Shown piece after piece: positions 19,216 through 29,249 of a stretch of 54,300 bases of DNA. Location of the stretch: contig CAIVSK010000047.1 in NCBI GenBank assembly GCA_903908495.1, forward strand, positions 1 to 54,300. Direction: 5' to 3'. Made by a program: the position numbers and the translations under genes. The DNA is from Akkermansiaceae bacterium. GTDB taxonomy: Bacteria > Verrucomicrobiota > Verrucomicrobiia > Verrucomicrobiales > Akkermansiaceae. Under the pieces are notes generated by a model that worked only from the letters and a program-made list of their open reading frames with translations, searched no databases and was not told the DNA's origin. Numbering within the stretch: position 1 is the stretch's first letter; each line of letters begins with the position of its first letter.

Positions 19216-22200
19216 TTAGGGCCCGATGACCTTGAGGCGGGCGAATTTCTGCGTGCCGGCGGGGAAGGTGTATTTCACGCTGGTGCCCGTGATCGCCACC
19301 TTGTCCGCGCCTGTGCCGAGAGCCGCGGGCGTCCATGGGCCGATGAGCGTGGAGGTGGTTTCCACCACGAAGTCGGTAGGATAGGCTCCCGTGTATGAGG
19401 CCGCCTTGGTCCAGGTGATGCTAAGGGAGGCTCCGGTGTGGGTCACGCCCGGCAGGGCGGTGAAGCCGGTGGTGCGGGTGGTTCCGCCGAGGAAATACTC
19501 GATGCCGTTGCTCACCCCGTCGTTGTCGTGATCGAGGTTCATGGGTTGGGCAGTGTTATTGGCGACTTGCCAGGCCGCGTAAGAGCCCGGCAACGTGGCG
19601 GTGAGGAAGCCGCTGGCATTCAGTGCGAATCCGCTGAATCCGGCCGCGGTGATGAGGGCGAGTTGGCTGGATGTCAGACCGCTGCTGGTCGTGCCGAAAC
19701 GCAGCGAAGAACCGGATACAAAGGTGCCGCTGAGCGTCAGCAAGCCGCCGCCCCAGCTCAGCGCGCTGCTATCGGCGAAGGCGATGGCCGCGCCGTTGCC
19801 CAGATGGATTTTCGCGGTGCTGGTGATATTCAGAGTGCCGAGGGTGTCGGTGAAGGCGGCTGCATCCAAGGTGGCGTTGCCGATGGACACGGCCGTTGCC
19901 GGGAGGACGTTGCTCGCTCCCAAGGCCAGGGTGCCGGCATCCACGCTGGTGGCACCTGTATAGATGTTAGATCCGGCAAGCGTCAGCGTTCCGTTGCCGG
20001 TTTTGACCAGCGAGCCGGTGCCGTTCAACACGCCGCTGTAGGTGGTGCTCAAGTGGTTGTTACCGATGGCAACCGTGCCGCTGCCGAGGGCCAGGCTGCG
20101 GGAACCGGTGAGGGCTCCGAGGATCGCGTTGAGGTTGTTCAGACTCACGGTGCCGCTGTCTGCCGCATTCATGTCCAGGGTGGCGTTTTGCATGGCGAGC
20201 GCGTCGCCGAGCTTCAAGGGACCGCCGAGCGACGAGCGGAAGCTGCCGCTAAAGGGGTTGGCGGCGTTCAGATTGAGCGTCCCATAGGTGACCATGATGG
20301 TGCCGCTGCCTCCGCTGATCGGGGCGGCAAGGGTATGGGCCGTGCCGTTGGCGAACGAGCTGAGTGTGTGGCCGCCATCGTTCATGTCGACGCCTCCCGA
20401 AAGCGTGATGCCCGCCGTGCTACCGTCGGCGTTGAGTTCGGAATCTGCCGTGACGCTCACCGGCCCGCTCCAGGTCACCGTGTGGCTGGCGCCGCCACCG
20501 ACGTGCAAGGAGGCGCCGTTCAGGGTGAGCGCGTTAGCGAAGGTGTAGCTGGCGGCAATGGGGTAAAGCGTGCCGCTGTTCATCACCACGGGTCCGGTGC
20601 CGAAAGCATCGTTGTTCTTCGGAATCACCGAGCCGGTGCCGTTGTTAGTAAAGCCGCCGCCGTGGGTGTTTGCCCTGGATAGCGTGAGGGTTCCGCTTCC
20701 CGTTTTGAGCAAGGCCAGCGTGCCGCTGGTGTTTTGGAGGCTGCAACTTAAAGTGCCCGTGACGTCGCTGGTGCCTACAGTGAGAGCGGCCGCGCCTCCG
20801 CCCGTGGTGTCCACGCTGCCGCTGCCGCTGAGGCTGTTGATGGATTGCGACGTGCCGTTCAGATCCAATGTGCCATTCACCACCAGGCTGCCCGCGCCGG
20901 CACCGTTAGGCAGCACATTCGCCGATCTTGTTAGAATGGTGGCTCCGAGGTTGATCGTGGTGCCTCCGGTTTGGGAGTCCACTCCTCCAAGCGATACTGC
21001 ACCGGCACCCGTGATGGTGAGGGATGAACTGCCGGACAGCCTTCCCTTGATGCTCAGAGTCCGGCCGCTGGCGACACTCCAGTTTTGCGTCGCGCCCAAT
21101 ACCACCGGCGCGCTGATCGTCAGGTCCTGGCTGGCACCGGCGAGGTCGAGCCCGTTTGCACCGATGGTGAGGCTGTTGATCCCGCCGATGGCAACCGGGC
21201 CGGCCGGGCTGGTCACGTTCACGCCTAGCAGGTTGAAATCCTGGTTCAACATCGTGTTCAGATTGGCGGTGGAGGTGCTGTCGAAATTCACCACATCCCC
21301 TGCGGACGGAACCACGCCGGGGATCCAGTTGCCGGCGGCGGTCCAGGAAGTGTTGCTGGCACCCGACCAGATGAGTGGCGGCGACGGGACGATGAAGCGC
21401 CACAGGACATCGTCGCTCACGATGGTGTTGGCGACCATGCTGAAGGTGGCCGCGCTCGTCGAGTTGTTGTATGCGAGTTTCAACCGTTTGGTGGTGGCGG
21501 GATGCCCAAGGTAAAACCAGCCATACTGATTTTCCGTCAAACTCCACTGGACGGCGGTGCCAGTCGTGCCCGCCGTGACCTGGCTGACGGATGTGCCATT
21601 AAAACTCAGGCGGCGTCCGTCCCGCGCGGAAACGATATAGTACTGGTTGGATGTGGGTGACGCAACCAGCGCCCATCTCACCGAGGTGTCGTCGGTGCGG
21701 ATGGAAGTGGCGCCGGGCGTGGCGGCGAGTGTGTTGGCCAGCCGCTTGCGGGTGATCTTGTTGTGGATGTAGTAGGTTTTGTCGGAGCGGACCGTTGCAT
21801 CGTTGTCCCATGCTGCATACAACTCGCCGAAGGGAGTGAGCTTGCCGTTGATGTCATAGGAGTTTGAACGCGGGCCCGGAGTCACCGCGCTCCACGGTAG
21901 GGCGGGATTGGGGCTGCTGGCATCCTCCGTGAAGACAAACAGGGCGTATTTGCGCAGCCATGTCACGCTTTCCGCCCGCCACAGAAACTCCGCCAAGCAG
22001 TTGTAGTTATCCTCATCGCTCCAGGACGAGCTGCCACTCCAGTCCACAAATGAAAACTCCGTCAGCCACATCGGCCGGCCCCAGGTGGTGTAGCCCGTCT
22101 GCAGGTCGCTGATCAGACTGTTGGACGAACCTCCATTCGGACTGCCATAACTGTGCTTCGCCGTGTAATCCACCCGATACCCCAGATTGGCAGCCTGCGT

Positions 22201-24567
22201 GAAAAATGCAGCCAGCCAGCCGCCGGTCATGTTGGCGGGGCACGGCGCGACGAGCGGCTCGTCCATCGCCAGCAGCCGCGGCCACAGCATGACGGCCGCA
22301 GTCATCGAGCGGGTCGAGCTGAACGCGGCCGCCGTCGCCGGATGGTTCGGATCCAGGCTTTGTCCTGACTGGCTGAAGGTGTCCGGTTCGTTGAAACCCA
22401 ACACGTGCAACGGGCCGGCGGTGCCGCGCCAGGTGGAATACAATTTCCAAGTGGATGCGTTGGAATTGGTGCCGACGTCCCAGTAGTAGTCGCCCCACTG
22501 CATGGGATTAAAGACCGCTCCAGCAGGCAGAGTCTGGGTGCTGCTCAGGCCCCAGTTATAGGCCCAGTTGACATTGAAGGTGCTGGCGAATGACGTGCCG
22601 CCGACGCCTTTCTTGGGAAAAGTTGTGGAGTTCACCAACTGCCAGCGTTGGCTGGCGGCACCGGCATGCACGCTCTGTACCAGTGCGGTGCCGGCCGCCG
22701 TGCCGCCGCCCTGCGTGTCGATCACCAGTCCGCTCCATGAGTTGATTAGATAATAGAAACCCGTGCTGCCGATCGGCTCCAGGATCCAGTCCTGATCCGG
22801 CAGCGCGGCATAAGGCGCGTCCACCAGCGGGGTGCCCGGGGTGCTGGAAAGTTGCGCACCTGACAGGCAGAAGCCGGTGGCGCGGTTGCGCATCCGATAG
22901 GTGCCGTTGCCGAGGTTGAGCAAGACCTGATACTGGCCCTGAGCGCTCGTCAATCCGGGCTGGTTCAGTCCGGGTGCGCCGTTGCTGACGGCCATGAAGA
23001 GGTTGGCCGTTGGGTTGGTGAGGTTGTAAAACGTGTCGTTGGTATCGTCGTACTTCGCCGTGGAGGGTGGTGCGCCGATGACGCCGGTGCCGAGCGGATA
23101 GCCGGAGTTTCCTGCGTTCGCTGGAAAGATGCAGAGTTCCTGCAGCGAAGTGGTTCCGGGGTTGGTGAACTCGAGCCGCACCTTGCTGGTGGTCACGGCG
23201 CTGGTGAAGGGGATGACGAGGGCCGAAGTCGTGTTGCCCGCCACGGTCCCGCCGGGCACGTCCTGCCACGCGGCACCGTCCCAGTAGCGCAGGACGAAAG
23301 CCGCCAGCGGCGACACGCCGGGAGAACCGGAATACAGATGTGCGCTGCCGATCTTGGTGCTGACGCGCAGGTCGATCTCCAACGAGTTTGCACCCGCCGT
23401 GGACGTCTGCCACATGGAGGCCTTGTTCACCCGGCCGTCCACGGCGAGCAGGGCGAAATTTCCGGCGGTGTTGGCCGTGGCGAGCGCCGGCCGCTGATAG
23501 GCGAGATCCAGCGTGACGTCCGTGCCGATGGGATGGCCGGTTGCGCCGTTGGGCGGATACAAGGCGAACTCCTTGACTCGCAGCGTGGCGTCCGCGGAAT
23601 CGTAAATGCGCAATGAGGAGGCCTTCACCGGGGACGTGAAGACGAGGTTGCGCTCGACGTTGGTGTTGCCTGTAACGGATGCGCCGGGCACGTCCACCCA
23701 GGTCGAGTTGGAAAGATACTGGAGTTTGAAACTCGTGCTCGCGCTGCCGTCATCCAGCCCCGTGAACACTTGCGCGCTACCCACCGTCACGGGAAATGGA
23801 AACACCACCTGCGCCCAATGCGGCCCGCTGCCGCTGCTTTCCCAGCGGTTGTCGTTGCCCGCCACGCCGTCCGTGACGTAACCCGCCAGGCGCTGGCCGC
23901 TCACGGAATCCGTGAGGACGGTCTGATATTTCGCCAGATTCAGCCGTTGCGCAGCCACGATGCCCGCCACGCTGAACTTCGGGCCGGGGGTGCTTTCGTA
24001 AGTGAGTACGTCGGTCTTGAGCTTCAAAGAGCCGTTGCCGCCAGCGTTGGTGGGGGCGATCTGGATGCGGAAACGTGTGCCGGTGATGGTGAGATCCGCA
24101 GCCAGAGGCGTGTCAAATGCAAATACATATTCCCCCCCGGCCGTGAAGTTGTAAGTTCCAGTGGCTGTGCCGATGACGACATCGTCGCCACCACCGGGTA
24201 ACTCGTCTGCCCCGAGATAGGTGAAAGTGACCGCGATAGTGCTGGCGTCGTTTGCAGTGGCGCTGGTGTGTGCAGCGAATCCGAAGCCGGTAAGAGTGAC
24301 CCGGGCCGGCCCTTGGTTGCGAGTCAGGAGCCCGGAAAAAATGCGATCAAAAGCCGCGACGCTCGGTTGGTTGATATCGGTGTCTGTGCCACCATTCACC
24401 GCATCGTCCACAAAGAAGGTCGGCCCGAGCGATGCCGTCACATCACCGGTGCTTATCGTCGCTGCTCGGGCAGACACTCCGGTCGCGAAGTAGCACCCTA
24501 ACCCCGCCAGCAGCGCCAAGGTCCTAACCCGCCGCAAACACCAGAGTGGGAAATTTAAAAATGACAT
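19216..24567 (-). CDS. Large secreted GH128-like glucanase with discoidin, ricin and PATR domains
   Basis: This 1783-residue precursor has a signal peptide (1-34, ending VSARA), then an unassigned beta domain (about 35-205), two discoidin-like domains (about 210-340 and 350-485) and a ricin-type beta-trefoil (about 500-655, with QRWQLVN). A glycosyl hydrolase catalytic core of the Asl1/GH128 type follows, with Glu near 726 in LGFNEPD and Glu near 837 in WLTEFSF, then a second lectin-like stretch (about 940-1055). From about 1065 come autotransporter-associated beta-strand repeats. Near 1679 is a DHDNDGVSN calcium-type loop, then a tail ending FARLKVIGP. GH128 enzymes cleave beta-1,3-glucan (family knowledge), so an extracellular glucanase is likely. 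AAGGA precedes the chosen ATG by seven bases. The PATR part and tail are paralogous to the next gene (24694-28032). Confidence 0.87.
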   Translation of the reverse strand: MSFLNFPLWCLRRVRTLALLAGLGCYFATGVSARAATISTGDVTASLGPTFFVDDAVNGGTDTDINQPSVAAFDRIFSGLLTRNQGPARVTLTGFGFAAHTSATANDASTIAVTFTYLGADELPGGGDDVVIGTATGTYNFTAGGEYVFAFDTPLAADLTITGTRFRIQIAPTNAGGNGSLKLKTDVLTYESTPGPKFSVAGIVAAQRLNLAKYQTVLTDSVSGQRLAGYVTDGVAGNDNRWESSGSGPHWAQVVFPFPVTVGSAQVFTGLDDGSASTSFKLQYLSNSTWVDVPGASVTGNTNVERNLVFTSPVKASSLRIYDSADATLRVKEFALYPPNGATGHPIGTDVTLDLAYQRPALATANTAGNFALLAVDGRVNKASMWQTSTAGANSLEIDLRVSTKIGSAHLYSGSPGVSPLAAFVLRYWDGAAWQDVPGGTVAGNTTSALVIPFTSAVTTSKVRLEFTNPGTTSLQELCIFPANAGNSGYPLGTGVIGAPPSTAKYDDTNDTFYNLTNPTANLFMAVSNGAPGLNQPGLTSAQGQYQVLLNLGNGTYRMRNRATGFCLSGAQLSSTPGTPLVDAPYAALPDQDWILEPIGSTGFYYLINSWSGLVIDTQGGGTAAGTALVQSVHAGAASQRWQLVNSTTFPKKGVGGTSFASTFNVNWAYNWGLSSTQTLPAGAVFNPMQWGDYYWDVGTNSNASTWKLYSTWRGTAGPLHVLGFNEPDTFSQSGQSLDPNHPATAAAFSSTRSMTAAVMLWPRLLAMDEPLVAPCPANMTGGWLAAFFTQAANLGYRVDYTAKHSYGSPNGGSSNSLISDLQTGYTTWGRPMWLTEFSFVDWSGSSSWSDEDNYNCLAEFLWRAESVTWLRKYALFVFTEDASSPNPALPWSAVTPGPRSNSYDINGKLTPFGELYAAWDNDATVRSDKTYYIHNKITRKRLANTLAATPGATSIRTDDTSVRWALVASPTSNQYYIVSARDGRRLSFNGTSVSQVTAGTTGTAVQWSLTENQYGWFYLGHPATTKRLKLAYNNSTSAATFSMVANTIVSDDVLWRFIVPSPPLIWSGASNTSWTAAGNWIPGVVPSAGDVVNFDSTSTANLNTMLNQDFNLLGVNVTSPAGPVAIGGINSLTIGANGLDLAGASQDLTISAPVVLGATQNWSVASGRTLSIKGRLSGSSSLTITGAGAVSLGGVDSQTGGTTINLGATILTRSANVLPNGAGAGSLVVNGTLDLNGTSQSINSLSGSGSVDTTGGGAAALTVGTSDVTGTLSCSLQNTSGTLALLKTGSGTLTLSRANTHGGGFTNNGTGSVIPKNNDAFGTGPVVMNSGTLYPIAASYTFANALTLNGASLHVGGGASHTVTWSGPVSVTADSELNADGSTAGITLSGGVDMNDGGHTLSSFANGTAHTLAAPISGGSGTIMVTYGTLNLNAANPFSGSFRSSLGGPLKLGDALAMQNATLDMNAADSGTVSLNNLNAILGALTGSRSLALGSGTVAIGNNHLSTTYSGVLNGTGSLVKTGNGTLTLAGSNIYTGATSVDAGTLALGASNVLPATAVSIGNATLDAAAFTDTLGTLNITSTAKIHLGNGAAIAFADSSALSWGGGLLTLSGTFVSGSSLRFGTTSSGLTSSQLALITAAGFSGFALNASGFLTATLPGSYAAWQVANNTAQPMNLDHDNDGVSNGIEYFLGGTTRTTGFTALPGVTHTGASLSITWTKAASYTGAYPTDFVVETTSTLIGPWTPAALGTGADKVAITGTSVKYTFPAGTQKFARLKVIGP

Positions 24568-24622
24568 GGGTCGATCCTTTGCAACTCTGCGGTAACTTCT
24601 CAAGTGAGTCGGAAGAATGAAT

Positions 24623-24650
24623 GGCGGCCCCCCCGATGAGGGAGGCCGCC
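24623..24650 (-). terminator. GC-rich hairpin after the second PATR gene
   Basis: GGCGGCC (24623-24629) pairs with GGCCGCC (24644-24650), and the stem can be extended with flanking C/G runs. On the minus strand it begins 44 bases after the stop codon at 24694 and is followed by the T-rich ATTCATTCTT. It probably ends the 24694-28032 transcript before the GH128-like gene. Confidence 0.55.
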
Positions 24651-24693
24651 GGATGATTGGAATGCCGTGGCGAGTGCTGCTGGCGACGACAAC

Positions 24694-27600
24694 TTACGGA
24701 CCGGTGACCTTGAGGCGGGCAAAGTTCCGGGTGCCGGCGGGGAAGGTGTATTTCACGTCGTTGCCGGTGATTTCCACCTGGCCCGCGCCGGTGCCGAGAG
24801 CGGCGGGCGTCCACGTGCCGACCAGGGTGGTGGAGGTTTCCACCACGAAATCGATGGGATAGACTCCCGGGTAGGTGCCGGCCTTGGTCCAGGTGATACT
24901 GTGGGTGCCGCCGATTTGGGTCACGTCCGGCAGGGCAGTGAAGCCGGTGGTGTTAGTGGTCCCGCCGACGAAATACTCGATGCCATTGCTCACCCCATCG
25001 TTGTCGTGGTCAGCGTTAAGACCACCGGCACTGCTGTTAGCGGCTTGCCAGGCGGAGTAGCCGGATCCGCCACCTTGCACGAGGGCGATCTTGTCACCTT
25101 GATAGGCGTAATCCAGCGTGTAGCCTGACGGCGGGGTGGACGCGGAGGCGAAGGCGGTGCCCGTCAGCCCGGTGTAGGTGGCCAACACGTAAACCGGGGC
25201 GCTGGGAGTGCCGGTGAAGTTGTAGGTGATGATGGCATTGGTGATGTCGAGGTCGGCAGCGACAATTCTGCCGCTGGAACCACTCGCGCTAGCGTCGATG
25301 CCGAGGGCCAACGGCTGGGCGCCGGGGATCGCATAGGTGGCTTGAGCGCTGGTATCGAGGGTGGCACCTGCGTTGATGGTGACGGAAGCACTGCTCGCGA
25401 TCGAGCCGGCGGCACCGAGTTTGAGCGTGCCCTGGGCGATGATGGTATTGCCGGTGTAGGAACTGCTGCCGGTGAGGGCGAGGGTTCCCCCGTTGTTCTT
25501 GGTGATGCCGTACGCTCCTCCGATATCTCCGCCGACGCTGAGGGTCTTTGCACTGACATAAATGACACGGTTGCCTCCCAAGGTCACCGCGCCGCTGCCG
25601 AGATTCAGGTCGTCACTACCGATAAAGCGAAAATCGCTGTTCCACGCTTGCGCATTGTTGCTGCTGAGCGTGAGGGCGGCTCCGCTGGTATTGTCGACCT
25701 CGCCGTTGTTGCCACCACTGATGGCAAGGTTGCCGGTGCCGAGTGCCGCTGCGCTTTTGAGGGCGAGCAGGGTGGAGGCGGTCGCTCCGTTTAATGTGAC
25801 GCTGCCAGTCATGGCGGAGTTGTTCCCGGAGAGCGTGAGAATGGCACCACCTTGCACGGTGACCGCGACGGCCCCGCTGATGTCGCCGCTGACGGCGGTG
25901 GCGGTTCCGGCGCTGTTGGAGTAGATGCCTGCCACGCCGGAGATGTTGCCCGCAAGGGTGGCGTTGGTGCCGGAGGTCGGGGTGATCGAGCCGCTGCCAT
26001 CGCCGGTGATGCTGCCGCTGTACGACCAGCCCCCCGTGTTGCGGATATTCAAATTGCCGGCACCATTGATGACGATATTGCTGGAACTCGAGATCGTTCC
26101 AGTGGGTTGCAGCCGCAACACTGCCGAGCCACTGAGCGTGGTCGTGCCAGTGTAGGTGCCGGTGCCGGAGAGTTGCAGCGTGCCGCCGGCCACATTGAGA
26201 TTGCCGCCCGCGCCGCTGACGTCGCCGGTGATCGTATGAGTCGTCCCGCTCGCATAGCTGCTGAAGGTCGCCCCCGCAATGTCGAGGGTGCTTCCCAAGG
26301 TGATGCCCCCTGTGCCGCCATCGGAGGTAAGCCCGGAAGTCCCGGTGGCTGTCACCGGCCCGTTCCAAGTCACGGTGTGGCTGTTGCCGCCACCGATGCG
26401 CAGGGTGGCGCCGTTCAAGGCCAGCGTGTTCGCGAAGGTGGTGGTTGCGACCGCATAGATCGTCCCTGCGTTCAATACCACCGGTCCGCTGCCGAACGCG
26501 AGGTTGTTGCTAGGAACCACATAGCACACGCTGTTATTCGTGAAGCCGCCGCTGAACGTGTTGGCTCCGGTCAGGGTGAGTTGGCCGCTCCCCGTTTTGG
26601 CCACCGCCAGCGTCCCGCTGGTGTTCTGGAGGATGCCGTCGAATGTGGTGGTGACGTTGTTGTTGCCGACGCTCAGGACGCTCGCGCCAGCGGCCGTGTT
26701 GTCCACGATGCCGCTGCCGCTCAGGCCGTTGACGGACTGCGAGCTGCCGTCGAGGTCCAGCGTGCCGCTCACAATCAGGTTGCCGGCACTTGCGCCGTTC
26801 GGAAGAATGTTCGACGCTCCGAGCGAGATCTTGCCCGCGCCCGCAAGGGTGAGCTGCGAACTGCCGGTGACCGCGCCGCTGACGCTCAGGCTCTGGCCTG
26901 CGGCAATGTTCCAGGTCTGGGGCGCTGTCAGAACGATGGGCGCGCTGACCGCCAGGCTCTGCGTGGCGGCGGAGAGATCAAACCCGCCGGCACCGAGATT
27001 GAGGTTGTTGGCTCCACTAACGGAAACCATGGCGGATGGGCTGGCCACCGTGACACTCGTGACCGTGAAATCCTGATTCAACACGGTGTTCAGGTTGGCG
27101 GTCGATGAACTGTTGAAGATGATCGGCGCATCCGTGGCGGGCACGGCGCTGGTCGACCAGTTGGCGGCCGTGGCCCATGAGGTGCTGCTGGTACCCGTCC
27201 AGGTGGCCGGTGCGGCAGTCGTGGTCACTTGCAAAGTCACGGTGAGTTTCGGCCGGAGCGCCACGACGGCGGGGCTGAAGTTGATACTCAGCCGGTTGTC
27301 GCCGTTGCTAAAATAGGTGCCTCTCGCCGTGAGGTAGAGCGTCTTGTCCGCCCGGGCGAGCGCCGCGGCGCAAGTCGAGATGAAATTGGCGTTCGTGGTC
27401 CATGTGAGGGGGCTTCCGCTCACCACTGTGGTACCCGGGCTCGCGGCCCCCAGACTAGCGGTCAGCGCTGACGGGCCGCCGGTGTAGCCGTAAAGGGCGG
27501 TGTTGTTGGGAGCCGCGAGGCTTTGGTAGGGAACGGTCCAAGCGGTGCCGGTGGTGTAATTGGACCAGGTAGCGCCGGAGGTGAACGGATCCGTTCCGTA

Positions 27601-28032
27601 CAGCCCCAGGGTCATATAACTTCCTGAAACCGAGCCGGCGGAAATGAGTTGAAAGGAAACCGATTGGATGCTCACGGAGCTGTAAGACCCGGTGTTGGCC
27701 GCAATGTAGCTGTTGAGCTCGGTCAAATCGTAGGAAAATAAACCGCAGTACTGCTGACCGTTGTTGCCGCTGGGGGTGGCGTGATACTGATTGCCGAGCG
27801 TCGAGGTCGCGGTCGTGGTTCTGGCAGAGGCCGCGGAGCCGTCAGCAAGTGCTCCGTCAACCGCGCCGGTGTAGCTGGTGCCGCTGCCATAGGCATTGCC
27901 ATCCTGGGTGAGGTTGCCCTTCTGGATGCTGAAGGTGGTGCTGGTCGTCCCGGCGTGGACGGTGAGGGTGATGGCGGTGCCTGCGGAGAGCGCGAGAAGC
28001 CACGAGCGAAGGGTCGGATTGCGGTGTTTCAT
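24694..28032 (-). CDS. Secreted PATR-repeat protein with DNRLRE-like N-terminal domain
   Basis: The 1112-residue protein has a signal peptide (1-28, ending LTVHAG). An N-terminal beta-sandwich (about 30-270; ATWSNYTTGTAW, YFSNGDNRLSINFSP) resembles the DNRLRE/CBM96-like carbohydrate-binding family. From about 275 there are autotransporter-associated beta-strand repeats (for example KTGSGQLTLTGANTFSGG), then DHDNDGVSNGIEYFVGG near 1012 and a tail ending FARLKVTGP. From the WxGTSSTSWATAANW segment onward it is clearly paralogous to the GH128-like neighbour (shared NLNTVLNQDF, ISAPVVL-type and SHTVTW blocks). No hydrolase motif is seen, so it is more likely a binding or surface-fibre protein. 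No clear Shine-Dalgarno sequence precedes the ATG. Confidence 0.87.
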   Translation of the reverse strand: MKHRNPTLRSWLLALSAGTAITLTVHAGTTSTTFSIQKGNLTQDGNAYGSGTSYTGAVDGALADGSAASARTTTATSTLGNQYHATPSGNNGQQYCGLFSYDLTELNSYIAANTGSYSSVSIQSVSFQLISAGSVSGSYMTLGLYGTDPFTSGATWSNYTTGTAWTVPYQSLAAPNNTALYGYTGGPSALTASLGAASPGTTVVSGSPLTWTTNANFISTCAAALARADKTLYLTARGTYFSNGDNRLSINFSPAVVALRPKLTVTLQVTTTAAPATWTGTSSTSWATAANWSTSAVPATDAPIIFNSSSTANLNTVLNQDFTVTSVTVASPSAMVSVSGANNLNLGAGGFDLSAATQSLAVSAPIVLTAPQTWNIAAGQSLSVSGAVTGSSQLTLAGAGKISLGASNILPNGASAGNLIVSGTLDLDGSSQSVNGLSGSGIVDNTAAGASVLSVGNNNVTTTFDGILQNTSGTLAVAKTGSGQLTLTGANTFSGGFTNNSVCYVVPSNNLAFGSGPVVLNAGTIYAVATTTFANTLALNGATLRIGGGNSHTVTWNGPVTATGTSGLTSDGGTGGITLGSTLDIAGATFSSYASGTTHTITGDVSGAGGNLNVAGGTLQLSGTGTYTGTTTLSGSAVLRLQPTGTISSSSNIVINGAGNLNIRNTGGWSYSGSITGDGSGSITPTSGTNATLAGNISGVAGIYSNSAGTATAVSGDISGAVAVTVQGGAILTLSGNNSAMTGSVTLNGATASTLLALKSAAALGTGNLAISGGNNGEVDNTSGAALTLSSNNAQAWNSDFRFIGSDDLNLGSGAVTLGGNRVIYVSAKTLSVGGDIGGAYGITKNNGGTLALTGSSSYTGNTIIAQGTLKLGAAGSIASSASVTINAGATLDTSAQATYAIPGAQPLALGIDASASGSSGRIVAADLDITNAIITYNFTGTPSAPVYVLATYTGLTGTAFASASTPPSGYTLDYAYQGDKIALVQGGGSGYSAWQAANSSAGGLNADHDNDGVSNGIEYFVGGTTNTTGFTALPDVTQIGGTHSITWTKAGTYPGVYPIDFVVETSTTLVGTWTPAALGTGAGQVEITGNDVKYTFPAGTRNFARLKVTGP

Positions 28033-28143
28033 AACGATTTTTTGAGTTGGTTAGTGGATGGATCAGGCTGTCGGCCGCCCAGAGAATTATCGGCTGGTTC
28101 ATCGGATATGCCGCAGCTGGGTGCTTCTCACACACAAATCAAA

Positions 28144-28735
28144 AAATCACGAAAAATGGGGCACGCTCGCTGCTGGATGCGGCCAAGAGAATCGCCAAGA
28201 TGGAGAAGGATAAGGCGAGCAGCATGGACGTGGAGACGGCGCTGTCTCAATTCTTGCTGGAGAAGGAGGACAGGAGCGACTCACAGCGGCGCGCTTATGA
28301 GCAGATGAAACTGGCCATGGTATTGGAGGTTCCGGGACGCCAGCTCTGCCCGCCAACTGGTTCAGGAAGGAGAAGGCCATGCGCCGGAAGGCGGGGTGGA
28401 GGGTTTGGTGTGACCTGTTTGATCCGCCGGGTGCGCCGGAAGACTCACCTGACTGGCCTGATAACGGCCTACGACACACCCACGCCTCCGTCATGGTGGC
28501 GCTTGGGAAACCCTTGGACAATTTGACATTCGAGTTCGGACACTCAGGTGGTGCGGCTGTGTTGAAATCCCACTATGTCGGAGTGATGACCAAGGCGGAG
28601 GCCATCAAGATTTGGTCGATAGGACCTAGCGGAACCGTGGTCCCGGTGATCGGGGAGGTGCCGTCGCCGTTCAGCGAGCAGGCGAAGGCGGCAAGGTCGG
28701 CAAGGTCGAACACGACGGAGACGAAACACGCCTGA
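28144..28735 (+). pseudogene. Broken tyrosine recombinase (integrase)
   Basis: Two fragments in different frames remain. The first (about 28144-28330) reads AKRIAKMEKDKASSMDVETA, resembling the N-terminal core-binding part of phage-type integrases I associate with Verrucomicrobiota. The second (about 28379-28735) has the catalytic-domain pattern NGLRHTHASV, then FGHSG and SHYVGVMTKAEA, that is the R-H-xx, H and Tyr of tyrosine recombinases. The central region with the first catalytic Arg is missing and the frame is broken. It marks an old integration event and sits at the edge of a decayed region. Confidence 0.7.
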
Positions 28736-28823
28736 GATCCGAGTCCCCCGGGAGGGCCGCGTTGCCATGCCTCTCGCCGCCCAGCACGTTAACAACCACA
28801 AGACACACTCATTTTTAGTCACC

Positions 28824-29249
28824 ATGATCATCCATCCTTTCGCCAAAGACCCGCTGCCCCTCGACAAGTGCGGGATCCCGCAGGAGTGGACAGACACGGC
28901 TAAGGCTCTCACCCACGCCCGCGTCATAGCCTTGCTATCCCGGCTCACACCCATACCGATAGACGAGATCCAGGCGATGGACAATGGCCTGCGTCGATAT
29001 TCAGACTCCACCCGCAAGCGCCTGAACAAAGACCTCCAGATCGAGGCGGCACGTCTCGAATCTGTCCCGGTGTCCATGCTGTTCCAGCCGGCGGTCTATG
29101 CCGCTCATTTGTCAGAACGAACACCGCGGGCTGATGGACACATTGATCCTCTCATCGCAACCATGCTGACGGTGGCGCGGCCCCACGGGAGTTGTTCTGA
29201 TGCCACCTTCAGTAACCAAACGCAGCCCGAGAATCACGATATGGCATAA
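28824..29249 (+). CDS. Hypothetical protein
   Basis: A 141-residue frame starting MIIHPFAKDPLP. It is mainly helical by eye (EWTDTAKALTHARVIALLSR, YSDSTRKRLNKDL) up to about residue 95, after which the sequence loses protein character, so the 3' end may be read-through of a damaged gene. It overlaps the convergent zinc-ribbon gene by 16 bases. I do not recognise a family. It lies between the integrase remnant and the zinc-ribbon gene, in accessory DNA. Confidence 0.4.
   Translation: MIIHPFAKDPLPLDKCGIPQEWTDTAKALTHARVIALLSRLTPIPIDEIQAMDNGLRRYSDSTRKRLNKDLQIEAARLESVPVSMLFQPAVYAAHLSERTPRADGHIDPLIATMLTVARPHGSCSDATFSNQTQPENHDMA

Noticed and set aside
17630..19336. Long open frame (568 codons) on the minus strand opposite the glycosidase lipoprotein gene
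   Set aside because: It mirrors the codon bias of the plus-strand gene, has no motif, and the plus-strand frame has a lipobox and both catalytic glutamates.
19438..20682. Long open frames opposite the PATR regions (also 25852-27108)
   Set aside because: Low-complexity antisense translation of PATR repeats in GC-rich DNA; the sense frames have signal peptides, ordered domains and conserved tails.
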